Assembly (NCBI RefSeq): GCF_964252635.1
Contig: NZ_CAXUNP010000003.1
Coordinates: 96,673 to 160,672 of the forward strand
Length of the DNA stretch: 64,000 nucleotides
Direction: 5' to 3'
From: Jatrophihabitans sp964252635
GTDB taxonomy: Bacteria; Actinomycetota; Actinomycetes; Mycobacteriales; Jatrophihabitantaceae
Shown here: one piece after another, positions 50,632 through 59,317 of the stretch
How the letters are laid out: each line of letters opens with the position of its first letter
Numbering within the stretch: position 1 is the stretch's first letter
Program-made: the position numbers and the translations under genes
Notes under the pieces: model-generated
Databases searched by the model: none
Told to the model about the DNA's origin: nothing
What the model saw: only the letters and a program-made list of their open reading frames with translations

Positions 50632-51576
50632 GTGTCCGCATCCTGTGCCCCGTCGGGGCCGGCCCTGGAGGTCGTCGACCTCGTGAAGGCCTACGGCGAC
50701 CACCGCGCGGTCGACGGGCTGTCGATGCAGGTGGCGACCGGCACGGTGCTGGCCCTGCTCGGGCCCAACGGGGCCGGCAAGACCACCACGGTCGAGATCT
50801 GCGAGGGCTTCCGGCGGCCCGACGGCGGCAAGGTGCGGGTGCTGGGCTGCGACCCGGTCACGGACGCGGCTTCGCTGCGGCCTCGCGTCGGGGTCATGCT
50901 GCAGGACGGCGTCGGCGGGTACACGGGGGCTACGGCGCAGGAGCTGCTGAGCCTGTTCGCGTCCTACGCGGCCAACCCGCAGGACCCACACGTCCTGCTC
51001 GAGGTGGTGGGCCTGACGGAGGCGTCGGGGACGGCCGTCAAGCGACTGTCCGGCGGGCAGCAGCAACGGTTGTCACTTGCCCTCGCCCTCGTCGGCCGCC
51101 CCGAGCTCGTGTTCCTGGACGAGCCGACCGCCGGCATGGACCCGCAGTCGCGGCACGGCACCTGGGATCTCATCCGCGCGCTGCGCGCCGACGGGGTCAG
51201 CGTGGTCCTGACCACCCACTTCCTCGACGAGGCCGAGCAGCTGGCCGACGACGTCGTGGTCATCGACCAGGGACGGGTCGTCGCCCAGGGCAGCCCCGCC
51301 GAGCTCACCCGTTCGGGAGCCGAGGGCCAGATCCGGTTCCGGGCCGTGCCCGCACTGCCGGTGCACGACCTGCTCACGGCTCTGCCCCCCGGCTGCACCG
51401 CCGTTGAGACGGAGCCGGGCCGCTACCTGATCACCGGTGACGTCACCCCTGACCTGCTGGCCACCCTGACCGTCTGGTGTGCAACGCAACAGGTGCTGGC
51501 GCGTGATCTGACCGTCGAGCGGCGGACACTCGAGGACGTGTTCCTCGAACTCACCGGCCGCGGGCTGCGCCCATGA
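50632..51576 (+). CDS. ABC transporter ATP-binding protein (ABC-2 type, DrrA-like)
   Basis: A 314-residue ATPase for a two-component exporter. Walker A GPNGAGKTT near 42-50, Q-loop MLQDG, signature RLSGGQQQR, Walker B LVFLDEPTAGMD, then a switch His in TTHFLDEAE. A C-terminal domain of about 90 residues as in DrrA/NatA-like ATPases ends with LEDVFLELTGRGLRP. Its stop overlaps the permease start in ATGA. Substrate unknown. Confidence 0.92.
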   Translation: MSASCAPSGPALEVVDLVKAYGDHRAVDGLSMQVATGTVLALLGPNGAGKTTTVEICEGFRRPDGGKVRVLGCDPVTDAASLRPRVGVMLQDGVGGYTGATAQELLSLFASYAANPQDPHVLLEVVGLTEASGTAVKRLSGGQQQRLSLALALVGRPELVFLDEPTAGMDPQSRHGTWDLIRALRADGVSVVLTTHFLDEAEQLADDVVVIDQGRVVAQGSPAELTRSGAEGQIRFRAVPALPVHDLLTALPPGCTAVETEPGRYLITGDVTPDLLATLTVWCATQQVLARDLTVERRTLEDVFLELTGRGLRP

Positions 51577-52376
51577 CCGACGTCGTAGGTGCGGTGCCGG
51601 ACACCTCGCCCGAACGCGTGTCGTTCGCGCCGGCGCCTGCGGCCGCCTCGCGGGGCACAATGCTGCGCGCCCAGACCGCGATGGAGTTCCGGCTGCTGCT
51701 GCGCAACGGCGAGCAGGTCGGGCTCACGCTGCTCATTCCGCTGCTGCTGTTGTTCTTCTTCAACCTGCCGTTGCTGTACTCACTGGGCACGCCACGGCGC
51801 ATCGACTTCGTGGTGCCCAGCATCATCACCCTGGCGGTGATGTCGGCCGCGTTCACCGGGCTGGCGATCGGCACCGGCTTCGAGCGCAAGTACGCCGTGC
51901 TCAAGCGGCTGGGCGCCACCGCCCTGCCGCGCTCGACGCTCGTGCTGGGCAAGACCCTCGCCGTCCTGCTGCTCGAGGTCGTGCAGATCGGGCTCATCTG
52001 TGCTGTCGGGCTCGCGCTGGCGTGGCACCCCCACGGCGACCCGTTCTCGGTCGTGCTGCTGGTCGCGTTGGGCACCCTGGCCTTCGGCGGTCTGGGCCTG
52101 CTCGTGGCGGGCACGTTGCGCGCCGAGGTCACCCTGGCGGCGGCCAACCTCGTGTGGCTGATCCTGCTGTTCGCCGGAGGCATCGCCATCCCGCTCGACA
52201 AGTACGGCACCGCGGCGCGCGACGTCCTGCAGTTCCTGCCGTCGGCCGCCCTCAGCGACGGTCTGCATTCGGTACTGCAGCACCACGCGGGCCTGCCGCT
52301 GCGTCCCGTCCTGACCCTGCTCGTCTGGGCGGCGCTGGCCCTGCCCGCGGCGGCCAGATGGTTCCGCTGGGAGTGA
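51573..52376 (+). CDS. ABC-2 type transporter permease
   Basis: A 267-residue membrane protein with six segments, partner of the preceding ATPase. A 35-residue polar N-terminus precedes FRLLLRNGEQVGLTLLIPLLLL; the cytoplasmic FERKYAVLKRLGATALPRSTLVLGK is the coupling loop seen in NodJ/DrrB-like permeases. The two genes probably export a drug-like or lipid molecule; no biosynthesis genes are adjacent to say which. Hairpin after the stop. Confidence 0.9.
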   Translation: MTDVVGAVPDTSPERVSFAPAPAAASRGTMLRAQTAMEFRLLLRNGEQVGLTLLIPLLLLFFFNLPLLYSLGTPRRIDFVVPSIITLAVMSAAFTGLAIGTGFERKYAVLKRLGATALPRSTLVLGKTLAVLLLEVVQIGLICAVGLALAWHPHGDPFSVVLLVALGTLAFGGLGLLVAGTLRAEVTLAAANLVWLILLFAGGIAIPLDKYGTAARDVLQFLPSAALSDGLHSVLQHHAGLPLRPVLTLLVWAALALPAAARWFRWE

Positions 52377-52414
52377 CCGGGCCCCGACGGTTCTGCCGGC
52401 CGTCCGACGCTCTG

Positions 52415-52436
52415 CCTGCCGTCGACACTCGGCAGG
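52415..52436 (+). terminator. hairpin terminator after the ABC-2 permease
   Basis: CCTGCCG (52415-52421) pairs with CGGCAGG (52430-52436) with an eight-base loop, 39 bases after the permease stop and about 70 bases before the small membrane gene. Confidence 0.6.
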
Positions 52437-52504
52437 ACGCTTCACATCCGGTCCACGGTGCTTCATCATCGGCGTATGTCAGCTGGCCAGCCCGAGACCT
52501 AGCC

Positions 52505-52696
52505 ATGGCCATCCAGACCCGGGCGAGCAACCTGCAGGTGTGGCTCGTCGCCATGGGAACGTTCGTCGTCCTGCTGTTCGTCGCCTGGGGCGTCATCGGT
52601 GAGTCAGCACCGTTCTGGAAGACCGTGGTCACGGCGGTTGCCGCAGGTCTGGTCGCCGGTGCGACCGGGAGACTCTTCGCGTACCTGCGGCGCTGA
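52505..52696 (+). CDS. small membrane protein, hypothetical
   Basis: A 63-residue frame with two hydrophobic helices (about 10-29 and 38-55) separated by a short ESAPFWKT loop and ending in arginines (AYLRR). The amino-acid make-up is that of a real small membrane protein. No family recognised and no clear ribosome site before the ATG, which weakens the call. It stands between the ABC-2 operon terminator and ctaA. Confidence 0.55.
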   Translation: MAIQTRASNLQVWLVAMGTFVVLLFVAWGVIGESAPFWKTVVTAVAAGLVAGATGRLFAYLRR

Positions 52697-52840
52697 CGCC
52701 GGCGGTGTATCACCGCGTGTCACACCTTTCAGCACCCAGGTGCGTTCACGGCAGGCGCTCGTGACCGGACGCCGAGCCACGGGCCGTACGCTCGTGGTTG
52801 TGGACGGTGCGTGCTCGACCCCGGTGGAAGCAGCGCCTCG

Positions 52841-53830
52841 ATGGGCGTGAGCACCGAGCCGCTGTCCAGGTCGCGCAGCACGCCCGCCCGGGACGGCGTG
52901 CGGTGGCTCCCCGCCTGGCTGCAGACCGGGCCCGCGCTGCGCCGGCTGGCGCTCACCTCCGTCGTCGCGAACGTCGTCATCGTCGTCACCGGCGGAGCCG
53001 TCCGGCTCACCGACTCGGGCCTGGGCTGCCCCACCTGGCCCCGCTGCACCGACGCCTCGCTGACCCCCACGCGGCAGTACGCGATCCACGGAATCATCGA
53101 GTTCGCCAACCGTCAGCTGACCGTCGTGCTCGTCGTGGTGGCGCTGGCCACCTGGTTGGTGGCGATGGCCCGGCGCGAGCAGCGCGGCCTGGCCACCTGG
53201 GCCGCACTCGGGATCCCGGCCCAGGCCGTCCTCGGCGGGCTCACGGTGCTCACCCACCTCAACCCGTGGCTGGTGGCGGCACACTTCATGCTGTCGATGG
53301 CCGTCATCGCCGTCACCTTCCTGCTCTGGTGGCGCCTGCGCGACGCGCGGGGCGTGCCGCCGCTGCCGGCGCCCCTCGTGCGTGTGCTGACGCGGGTCAC
53401 GGCCGGGGCCGCGCTGGCCACCCTGGTGGTCGGCACCGTGGTGACCGGCAGCGGTCCGCACGCCGGCGACAAGGACACGAGCGGTAAGGGCGCCGGGTAC
53501 ACGGTGCACCGCACCGGGCTCAAGGTCGCCTCGATGTCGCAACTGCACGCCGACGTCGTGATGGTGCTCATCGGGCTCACCGTCGGGCTCGTGGTCCTCG
53601 CCTACGCCGTCCACGCCGGCGCCGCGGTCCGTCGCGCCACCGTCGTCCTGCTCGCCGTCGAGCTGGCGCAGGGGGTCATCGGCTTCACCCAGTACTTCCT
53701 GCACGTCCCCCCGCTGCTCGTGGGGCTGCACATGCTCGGCGCCTGCCTGGTGTGGCTCGCCGCGCTGCAGGTGCTGCTGCAGACCGAGCCGTTCGCCCGA
53801 CGCGGGGTCGCGCTCAGAACAGCTGGCTGA
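52841..53830 (+). CDS. ctaA: haem A synthase (COX15/CtaA)
   Basis: A 329-residue membrane enzyme that oxidises the C8 methyl of haem O to make haem A for cytochrome aa3 oxidase. Eight segments in a duplicated four-helix pattern; paired histidine ligands in IHGIIEF, AHFMLS, LHADVV and LHMLGA. Cysteines in GLGCPTWPRC are the extracytoplasmic pair of the Bacillus-type CtaA. Start uncertain: ATG 52841 chosen; GTG 52811 and GTG 52847 are in frame. Its haem O comes from CtaB (58163). The last 17 bases overlap the DUF445 gene on the other strand. Confidence 0.9.
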   Translation: MGVSTEPLSRSRSTPARDGVRWLPAWLQTGPALRRLALTSVVANVVIVVTGGAVRLTDSGLGCPTWPRCTDASLTPTRQYAIHGIIEFANRQLTVVLVVVALATWLVAMARREQRGLATWAALGIPAQAVLGGLTVLTHLNPWLVAAHFMLSMAVIAVTFLLWWRLRDARGVPPLPAPLVRVLTRVTAGAALATLVVGTVVTGSGPHAGDKDTSGKGAGYTVHRTGLKVASMSQLHADVVMVLIGLTVGLVVLAYAVHAGAAVRRATVVLLAVELAQGVIGFTQYFLHVPPLLVGLHMLGACLVWLAALQVLLQTEPFARRGVALRTAG

Positions 53831-55088
53831 GCGTGTAGATCGCCAACCCGGCCAGCGCGCCGACCACGGTGCCGTTGATGCGGATGAACTGCAGGTCGCG
53901 TCCCACCTGCAGCTCGAGGCGACGGCTCGTCTCCTCGGTGTCCCAGCGCGACACCGTGCCGGAGATGACGTCGGTCAGGTCGTCGGCGTAGTGGGTCGCG
54001 ACGTGCCCGGCCAGCCGTTGCAGGGCCTCGTTCACCCGCGCACGCATCGCCGGGTCGTCGCGCAACACCTCGCCGGCGCGGATGGTCAGCGCCTGGGCCG
54101 AGCGGCGCAGGTCGGAATCGGGATCGGCGGCGCCGTCGAGGATGATGGTCTTCAGCCCGCCCCAGATGTCCTCGAGGTACGCGTGCACGGCCGGGTGGTC
54201 GAGGATCTCGAGCTTGGTCTGCTCGACCTTCGCGATCTGCTCAGGATCATGGCGCAGCCGCTCGGCCAGGGCCCGCAGCTGGTCGTCGAAGCCCTTGCGC
54301 AGCCCGTGGCCGTCGTCGGCAACCACATCCGCCACGAACGACTGCAGCAGCTGGAAGCCCTTGTTGAAGACCCGGTCGTCGACCCAGTCCGGCACCCAGT
54401 CCGGGCTCTCGTCGGCCACGCGGCGCCGCAACTCGCTGCGGTTCTCGCGCAGGAAGGTCTGCAGACCCTTCAGCGTGCTCGTCAGCGCGGCCTGGTGCTG
54501 GCCCGAGTCGCAGACCGCCTCGAGCAGCCGCGCGAGCAGCGGCGACATGTCGGTCTGGCGCAGCCGCTTGTCGGCGAAGGTCGCCACCGAGTGGCGTAGC
54601 TGGTCGTCGCGCAGCATGGCCGCCATCCCGCTGACGCTCTGGCTGAGCTCCTGCGCCAGCCGCGCGGCGTGCTCGGGGTCGGCCAGCCACTGGCCCACGC
54701 GCTGCGGGACACGAGCCGCGGCGAGGCGCTCGCTGAGGATCTCGGTGGTGAGGAAGTACTCGCGGACGAAGCTGGCCAGGCCCTCACCGATCTGGTCCTT
54801 CTTGCGCGGGATGATCGCGGTGTGCGGGATCGGCAGGCGCAACGGGTGCCGGAACAGTGCGGTGACGGCGAACCAGTCGGCGAGACCACCGACCATGGAC
54901 GCCTCGGCCGTGGCCTGCACGTACCCCCAGACGCCGTCGCTGTCGGTGAGGGCGCGGCACAGGACGTACACGACCGCGGCGACGAGCAGCAGCGCGCCGG
55001 AGATGGCCTTCATCCGCCGCAGCGCGCGCAGCCGCCCGTCCGCCATCGCAGGGAACGGCGACCCGGCACTCGCCTGGGGCGCGCTCAT
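53814..55088 (-). CDS. DUF445 family membrane protein
   Basis: A 424-residue protein with an N-terminal membrane hairpin (about 31-47 and a second hydrophobic segment at 62-76), a large helical middle and a C-terminal hydrophobic helix (VVGALAGLAIYTLSQLF). TAEASMVGGLADWFAVTALFRHPL near 60-83 is the DUF445 signature. Function unknown, annotated as membrane protein in most bacteria. ATG overlaps the stop of the ATP-grasp gene (ATGA), so the two form a short operon. Confidence 0.9.
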   Translation of the reverse strand: MSAPQASAGSPFPAMADGRLRALRRMKAISGALLLVAAVVYVLCRALTDSDGVWGYVQATAEASMVGGLADWFAVTALFRHPLRLPIPHTAIIPRKKDQIGEGLASFVREYFLTTEILSERLAAARVPQRVGQWLADPEHAARLAQELSQSVSGMAAMLRDDQLRHSVATFADKRLRQTDMSPLLARLLEAVCDSGQHQAALTSTLKGLQTFLRENRSELRRRVADESPDWVPDWVDDRVFNKGFQLLQSFVADVVADDGHGLRKGFDDQLRALAERLRHDPEQIAKVEQTKLEILDHPAVHAYLEDIWGGLKTIILDGAADPDSDLRRSAQALTIRAGEVLRDDPAMRARVNEALQRLAGHVATHYADDLTDVISGTVSRWDTEETSRRLELQVGRDLQFIRINGTVVGALAGLAIYTLSQLF

Positions 55089-55960
55089 GCGCGGGCGGCG
55101 ATCGCTGCGGCGAAGGTCGCGGCGGCGTGGTCGGCCTGCGCCAGGAACAGCGACGGCTCCACGAGCTCGAGCTCCACGACCACCGGCCCGTCCGGGGCCG
55201 GCAGCAGGTCGACCCGGGCGTAGAGCGGGGTGCCGAAGCGCGCGCGCACCGCGGCGAGAGCCTGCTCGCCGACCGCGAGCTCCGCGGCGTCGGGCTCGCG
55301 CGCCGCGATGGCCTCGGCCTTGTACAGCGCACGCTCGGGGGTGTCGTCACCCGTGAAGGGTGCGTGGCCGGCCGCCAGCATCGGCCCCTTGCGCGCGGCG
55401 TGGCTGAACCGTCCCTCGACGTAGACCAGTGCGGTCTCGCCGCGCGTGTCGACGTCGGCCAGGTAGGGCTGCACGAGGGCGGTGTACCCGCCGTCCCGCA
55501 GCCGGTCGACGTGGGTCCTGGCCGCGTCCAGACCGGCCTCGTCGGTGCGGAAGCGGCCGACGTCTCGCGACCCCGAACCGACGGAGGGCTTCACCACCAC
55601 TTCGGCCGCCGGCGGGAACACCGCGGTGTCGCCGGAGTTCGGGGTCGACGTGGCGACCACCGGGACGCCGGCCCCGGCGAGGTCCGCGAGATAGACCTTG
55701 TCGCTGTTCCAGTCGACGACGTCGGCGGAGTTCGCGAGCCGCGGCACGGCCGCGGCCCAGGACAGGAAGTCGGCACGCCGCGCGGTGTAGTCCCACGTCG
55801 AACGCAGGACGACGAGGTCGGTGGCCCAGTCCGCGCCCGGGTCGTCCCATACCGCCCATACCGGGTCGATTCCCTCGGTTCGGAGGGCAGATTCCAGCAG
55901 CCCGGCGTCCTCGTCACCAACCGGTAATCGGCCACAGGTAGCGAGCAGAACGCGAGACAT
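55085..55960 (-). CDS. ATP-grasp domain protein
   Basis: A 291-residue protein of the ATP-grasp superfamily, glutathione-synthetase-like. The nucleotide part shows VVVKPSVGSGSRDVGRF near 121-137 with the phosphate-binding loop, ALVQPYLADV, and the metal-binding VVELELVEPSLFL near the end. The N-terminal third (LLATCGRLPVGDEDAGLLESAL) is the pre-ATP-grasp domain. It would ligate a carboxylate to an amine or thiol with ATP; the substrates are not known. Leaderless start predicted at ATG 55960. Confidence 0.85.
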   Translation of the reverse strand: MSRVLLATCGRLPVGDEDAGLLESALRTEGIDPVWAVWDDPGADWATDLVVLRSTWDYTARRADFLSWAAAVPRLANSADVVDWNSDKVYLADLAGAGVPVVATSTPNSGDTAVFPPAAEVVVKPSVGSGSRDVGRFRTDEAGLDAARTHVDRLRDGGYTALVQPYLADVDTRGETALVYVEGRFSHAARKGPMLAAGHAPFTGDDTPERALYKAEAIAAREPDAAELAVGEQALAAVRARFGTPLYARVDLLPAPDGPVVVELELVEPSLFLAQADHAAATFAAAIAARA

Positions 55961-55966
55961 GCCCTA

Positions 55967-55972
55967 ATTCTA
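55967..55972 (-). promoter_or_regulatory. -10 hexamer TAGAAT, leaderless start of the ATP-grasp gene
   Basis: On the minus strand TAGAAT, six bases (TAGGGC), ATG 55960. The best match to the -10 consensus in the set. Confidence 0.65.
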
Positions 55973-56039
55973 GGGAGCCCGAGCGTGCCGGCCGGCCGGA
56001 AGGCGCGCGGTGTCGGCCCGTTTCGTGTGATCATCACTG

Positions 56040-56081
56040 CTCGACCGGGCAACGACGGAACTCGACCGAGCAACGACGGAA
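56040..56081. repeat. two 21-bp direct repeats before the DUF2510 gene
   Basis: Two copies of CTCGACCGGGCAACGACGGAA, 21 bases each and differing at one base, end eight bases before the GTG at 56090. The second copy contributes the ribosome site. They may be paired regulator sites. Confidence 0.7.
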
Positions 56082-56089
56082 GGTATGCA

Positions 56090-57995
56090 GTGGCAGAAGC
56101 CGGGTGGTACCCAGACCCACAGGATTCCCATGCCGAGCAGTATTGGGACGGCCAGAGCTGGACCGGCCAGCGCCGCGGCGCCGGCTCGTCCGGGACGCAG
56201 GCGCAGGCAGCCGCGCAGTCCGGTGCTGCGACCGGGGCACCGGAGACCCGCGTCAACCCGACCTTCCAGCCGGGCGCCGAGGGCGGCACGGCACAACCGG
56301 CCGCCGGCTACGGCGCCGGCGGTTACGGCGCATCGGACGCCGGGTCCGGCTATGCGGCGCAGGGGCAGCAGGGCTACGGCCAGGGCAGCTACGGCCAGGG
56401 CGGTCAGCAGCAGGGCNNNNNNNNNNNNNNNNNNNNNNNNNNNNNNNNNNNNNNNNNNNNNNNNNNNNNNNNNNNNNNNNNNNNNNNNNNNNNNNNNNNN
56501 NNNNNNNNNNNNNNNNTACGGCCAGGGCAGCTACGGCCAGGGCGGTCAGCAGCAGGGCGGGTACGGCCAGAGCGGCTACCCAGCACCGGGCGGTGGCGGA
56601 GCCACGCCGTGGGCCGGCAATCCCGCGCCGGCGAACCCCAAGAAGCGTCGCAACCTGCTCATCGCGGCCGGTGTGGTCGTCGTCCTCGTCGCGGCCGGCC
56701 TGATCACCTGGCTGGTGCTGCCCGGCGACGACGCGCCGTCACTGACCTACCAGGGCAAGAGCATCAAGGATCCCGCCACGGTGTTGACCGCCGCCGAGAC
56801 CTCGGTGAACAAGACGGTGTCGTCCCGCCACGGTACGAAGAGCAAGGACACCCGCTGCTACTTCGTCCAGGCCGACAAGCCGGCCCAGGGCAAGAAGAAG
56901 AGCGACATCGACAGCAGCCTGTCCTGCGGGCCGGTGCTGTTCGTCGACGGCGACGCCAAGCAGGAGTACCTGCCCGTGCCGCTGTCGGCCAATACGTCGG
57001 GCAGCAAGGCGCAGCTCACGCCGCAGTCGTCGCTGGACGGTGTCGACCCGTCCAGCGTCCGGTCCGGCTACAAGCTGGTGCGGCCCGACAGCAAGACCAA
57101 GCCCGCCGGCGACGGTGGTCTCAAGGTGCCGCAGCCCCCGCCCACGACCAAGGACTCGATCACCGCGACGTCGCTCGGCTCGACCGCGGCACCGGCCTCG
57201 CTCACCGGCGCCGTCATGGTCGGTCGCACCGCCAAGGTGACGGTGTCGTCCGCCGGCTACATCGCCCGCTACGGCACCGGCACCGACGCCCGGAGCGCAC
57301 CGAGCGGGCAGAAGCTGCTCGCGTTCCGCACCTCCTCCGACGACGGGGACATCAGCGGCGGGACGAGCGCACAGGTCAAGCTGGCCGTGGACGGCGCCAC
57401 GCGCGACGTCCCGACGCCGGGCTCCGACGAGTACGTGGTCGCCGCCGTGCCCGCGTCCGCCTCGGTCGCGCTGCAGCTCGTCGACTCGGGTGACACCCAG
57501 ACGATCTCGTTGCCGCAGGGCACGCCGGGCAGCAACAACATCGCGGTACTCACCCGTACGCACCGCACCCAGTTCCTCGGGCGCACGCTCAACGTGCCGA
57601 TCACGGTCAGCAAGGGCTCGCGCAGCGCCAAGGTGACCTTCCGGACGTCCGCCACGCTCGCATCGCTTGACTACTGGCCGCCGGCCAACACCTCGGTCAA
57701 ACCGAGCAGCCCGTCCAAGGCCCTGCTGTCGGTGCGCGTCAACTACACGGACTCGGGCAACTCGGGCGGCCCGTACGGGTACGACCCCGGTCTGCTGCGG
57801 CTGCGGCTGCCGAACGGCACCTACGTCAAGGCCCGCAACATCGCTCCGTCGGGCAAGATCGCCAACGTGTTCGAGGTGCCGGCGAACTTCACGACCGGGA
57901 CCGTGCAGATCACCGGCACGGTGCCCGCGTCCGGCGGTGTCAAGGTCAGGGTGCGCACGCTGCAGCAGATCCCGATCAGCATCCCGGCCGGCTGA
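56090..57995 (+). CDS. DUF2510 membrane protein with YGQG repeats, spans an assembly gap
   Basis: One gene split by 100 N. It starts with a DUF2510 domain (AGWYPDPQDSHAEQYWDGQSWT), a short domain found at the N-terminus of actinobacterial membrane proteins, then a Gly/Tyr/Gln repeat region, a transmembrane helix after NPKKRRN (LLIAAGVVVVLVAAGLITWLVL), and an extracellular part of about 420 residues without recognised family, ending VRTLQQIPISIPAG. The reading frame before and after the gap differs by one position because 100 N is a placeholder length; the true length cannot be told. GTG 56090 follows GGAAGG. The ectodomain is Thr/Ser-rich with beta-sheet-like pattern. Confidence 0.8.
56372..56558. 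repeat. YGQG-coding tandem repeat with collapsed assembly
   Basis: A 42-base unit beginning TACGGCCAGGGCAGC and encoding YGQGSYGQGGQQQG occurs identically before the gap (56375-56416) and after it (56517-56558). The 100 N at 56417-56516 therefore replace further repeat copies of unknown number. Confidence 0.85.
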
Positions 57996-58035
57996 GCAAC
58001 CGATCCGGCCGGCTGCGAGCCGGTCGGCGGCCCGG

Positions 58036-58069
58036 ACGCCCCGTCCACCTCACCCGGTGGGCGGGGCGT
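58036..58069. terminator. strong bidirectional terminator hairpin
   Basis: ACGCCCCGTCCACC (58036-58049) and GGTGGGCGGGGCGT (58056-58069) pair over 14 positions with one mismatch and a six-base loop, between the convergent DUF2510 and ctaB genes. Confidence 0.8.
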
Positions 58070-58162
58070 CGTGCCGTGCGGTGCGGTGCGGCGCCGTCAG
58101 GATGGCCGGAGCAGATGCGAGGAGTCCTGCGGGCCGGGCAGCAAACGGCCGGGGCCGCAGGG

Positions 58163-59128
58163 TCAGCGGACGAAGACGTCGACCGCGACGGCCACGAACA
58201 CGAAGGCCAGGTAGCTGTTGGACAGGTGGAACAGTTGCATCGGCCGGGCGTCGACGCCGCGACGGGTACGGGAGAGCAGGCGGTGTGCCGACGCGACCAG
58301 CGCCGCGCCGGCGCCGATCGCGAGCACGCCGTAGACCCACGAGGTGGCGATGGGCCACAGCGCCACGGAGGTCAGCGCCGTCAGCCAGGCGTACACGGTG
58401 ATCTCGACCGCGACCCGCATCGGGGTGGCCACCACGGGCAGCATCGGCACGCCGGCGTTCGAGTAGTCCTCGCGGTAGCGGATGGCCAGCGCCCAGAAGT
58501 GCGGCGGCGTCCAGAAGAACACGACACCGAACAGGACGAGCGGCGCCCACGAGAGCGAGCCCGTGACGGCCGACCAACCGATGAGCACCGGCATGCAGCC
58601 GGCGGCTCCACCCCAGACGATGTTCTGGGAGGTCCGCCGCTTGAGCAGCATGGTGTAGACGACGACGTAGAACGCGATGGCCGCAGCGGTCAGCCCACCG
58701 GCCAGCCAGTTGGTGATCGCGCCCATGCCGACGACGGCAACCGCGCCCAGCACCAGGCCGAACCACAGCGCGCCGACGGGTGAGACCTCGGCACGGGCCA
58801 GCGGCCGGTGCCCGGTCCGGCGCATCTTGGCGTCGATGTCGCGGTCGACGTAGCAGTTCAGCGCGTTGGCGCTGCCTGCCGCGAGCGTGCCGCCCACCAT
58901 CGTCACGACCACGACCCACCACCGGGGCAGGCCGTCCGCGGCCAGGATCATGGTCGGCAGGGTCGTGACCAGCAGCAGCTCGATGATCCGCGGCTTGGTG
59001 AGGGCGACGTAGGCCGCGATGCGGCTGCGCCGGCGGGCCTGACCGCGCCGGACACCAGGCCGGCCCGGGGGGGCTGCGAACTCCTCGCCGTGGCCCGCCC
59101 GTGCGGGCGCCACCGGAGTCTGCGTCAC
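58163..59128 (-). CDS. ctaB: protoheme IX farnesyltransferase (haem O synthase)
   Basis: A 321-residue UbiA-type prenyltransferase that adds a farnesyl group to protohaem, giving haem O, the substrate of CtaA. About eight transmembrane segments. Asp-rich motif 1 NCYVDRDIDAKMRRT near 95-110 and YREDYSNAGVPMLP as the second conserved loop. GTG 59128 is preceded by TACCCT and exactly six bases; the frame is open to 59290 but without support. Divergent from tkt, the arrangement usual in actinobacteria. Confidence 0.95.
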   Translation of the reverse strand: MTQTPVAPARAGHGEEFAAPPGRPGVRRGQARRRSRIAAYVALTKPRIIELLLVTTLPTMILAADGLPRWWVVVVTMVGGTLAAGSANALNCYVDRDIDAKMRRTGHRPLARAEVSPVGALWFGLVLGAVAVVGMGAITNWLAGGLTAAAIAFYVVVYTMLLKRRTSQNIVWGGAAGCMPVLIGWSAVTGSLSWAPLVLFGVVFFWTPPHFWALAIRYREDYSNAGVPMLPVVATPMRVAVEITVYAWLTALTSVALWPIATSWVYGVLAIGAGAALVASAHRLLSRTRRGVDARPMQLFHLSNSYLAFVFVAVAVDVFVR

Positions 59129-59134
59129 GACTTC

Positions 59135-59140
59135 AGGGTA
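59135..59140 (-). promoter_or_regulatory. -10 hexamer TACCCT, leaderless start of ctaB
   Basis: On the minus strand TACCCT, six bases (GAAGTC), GTG 59128. Confidence 0.6.
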
Positions 59141-59317
59141 GCCGCCGAGCCCGGTCGTCCCGCACGCAGGCCAGCCCGTTCCGCCCCTGACGGGGGCTCT
59201 GTTGCGGACACCGGAAGTGGCTAGGCTGGGCAGGGCCAGAACTTGGGTACCACGACCCCTGGACAACCGGGCCCCGCGTGGGCCCCACACAAGCGATGCG
59301 AAGGGACCTGATCGTCC

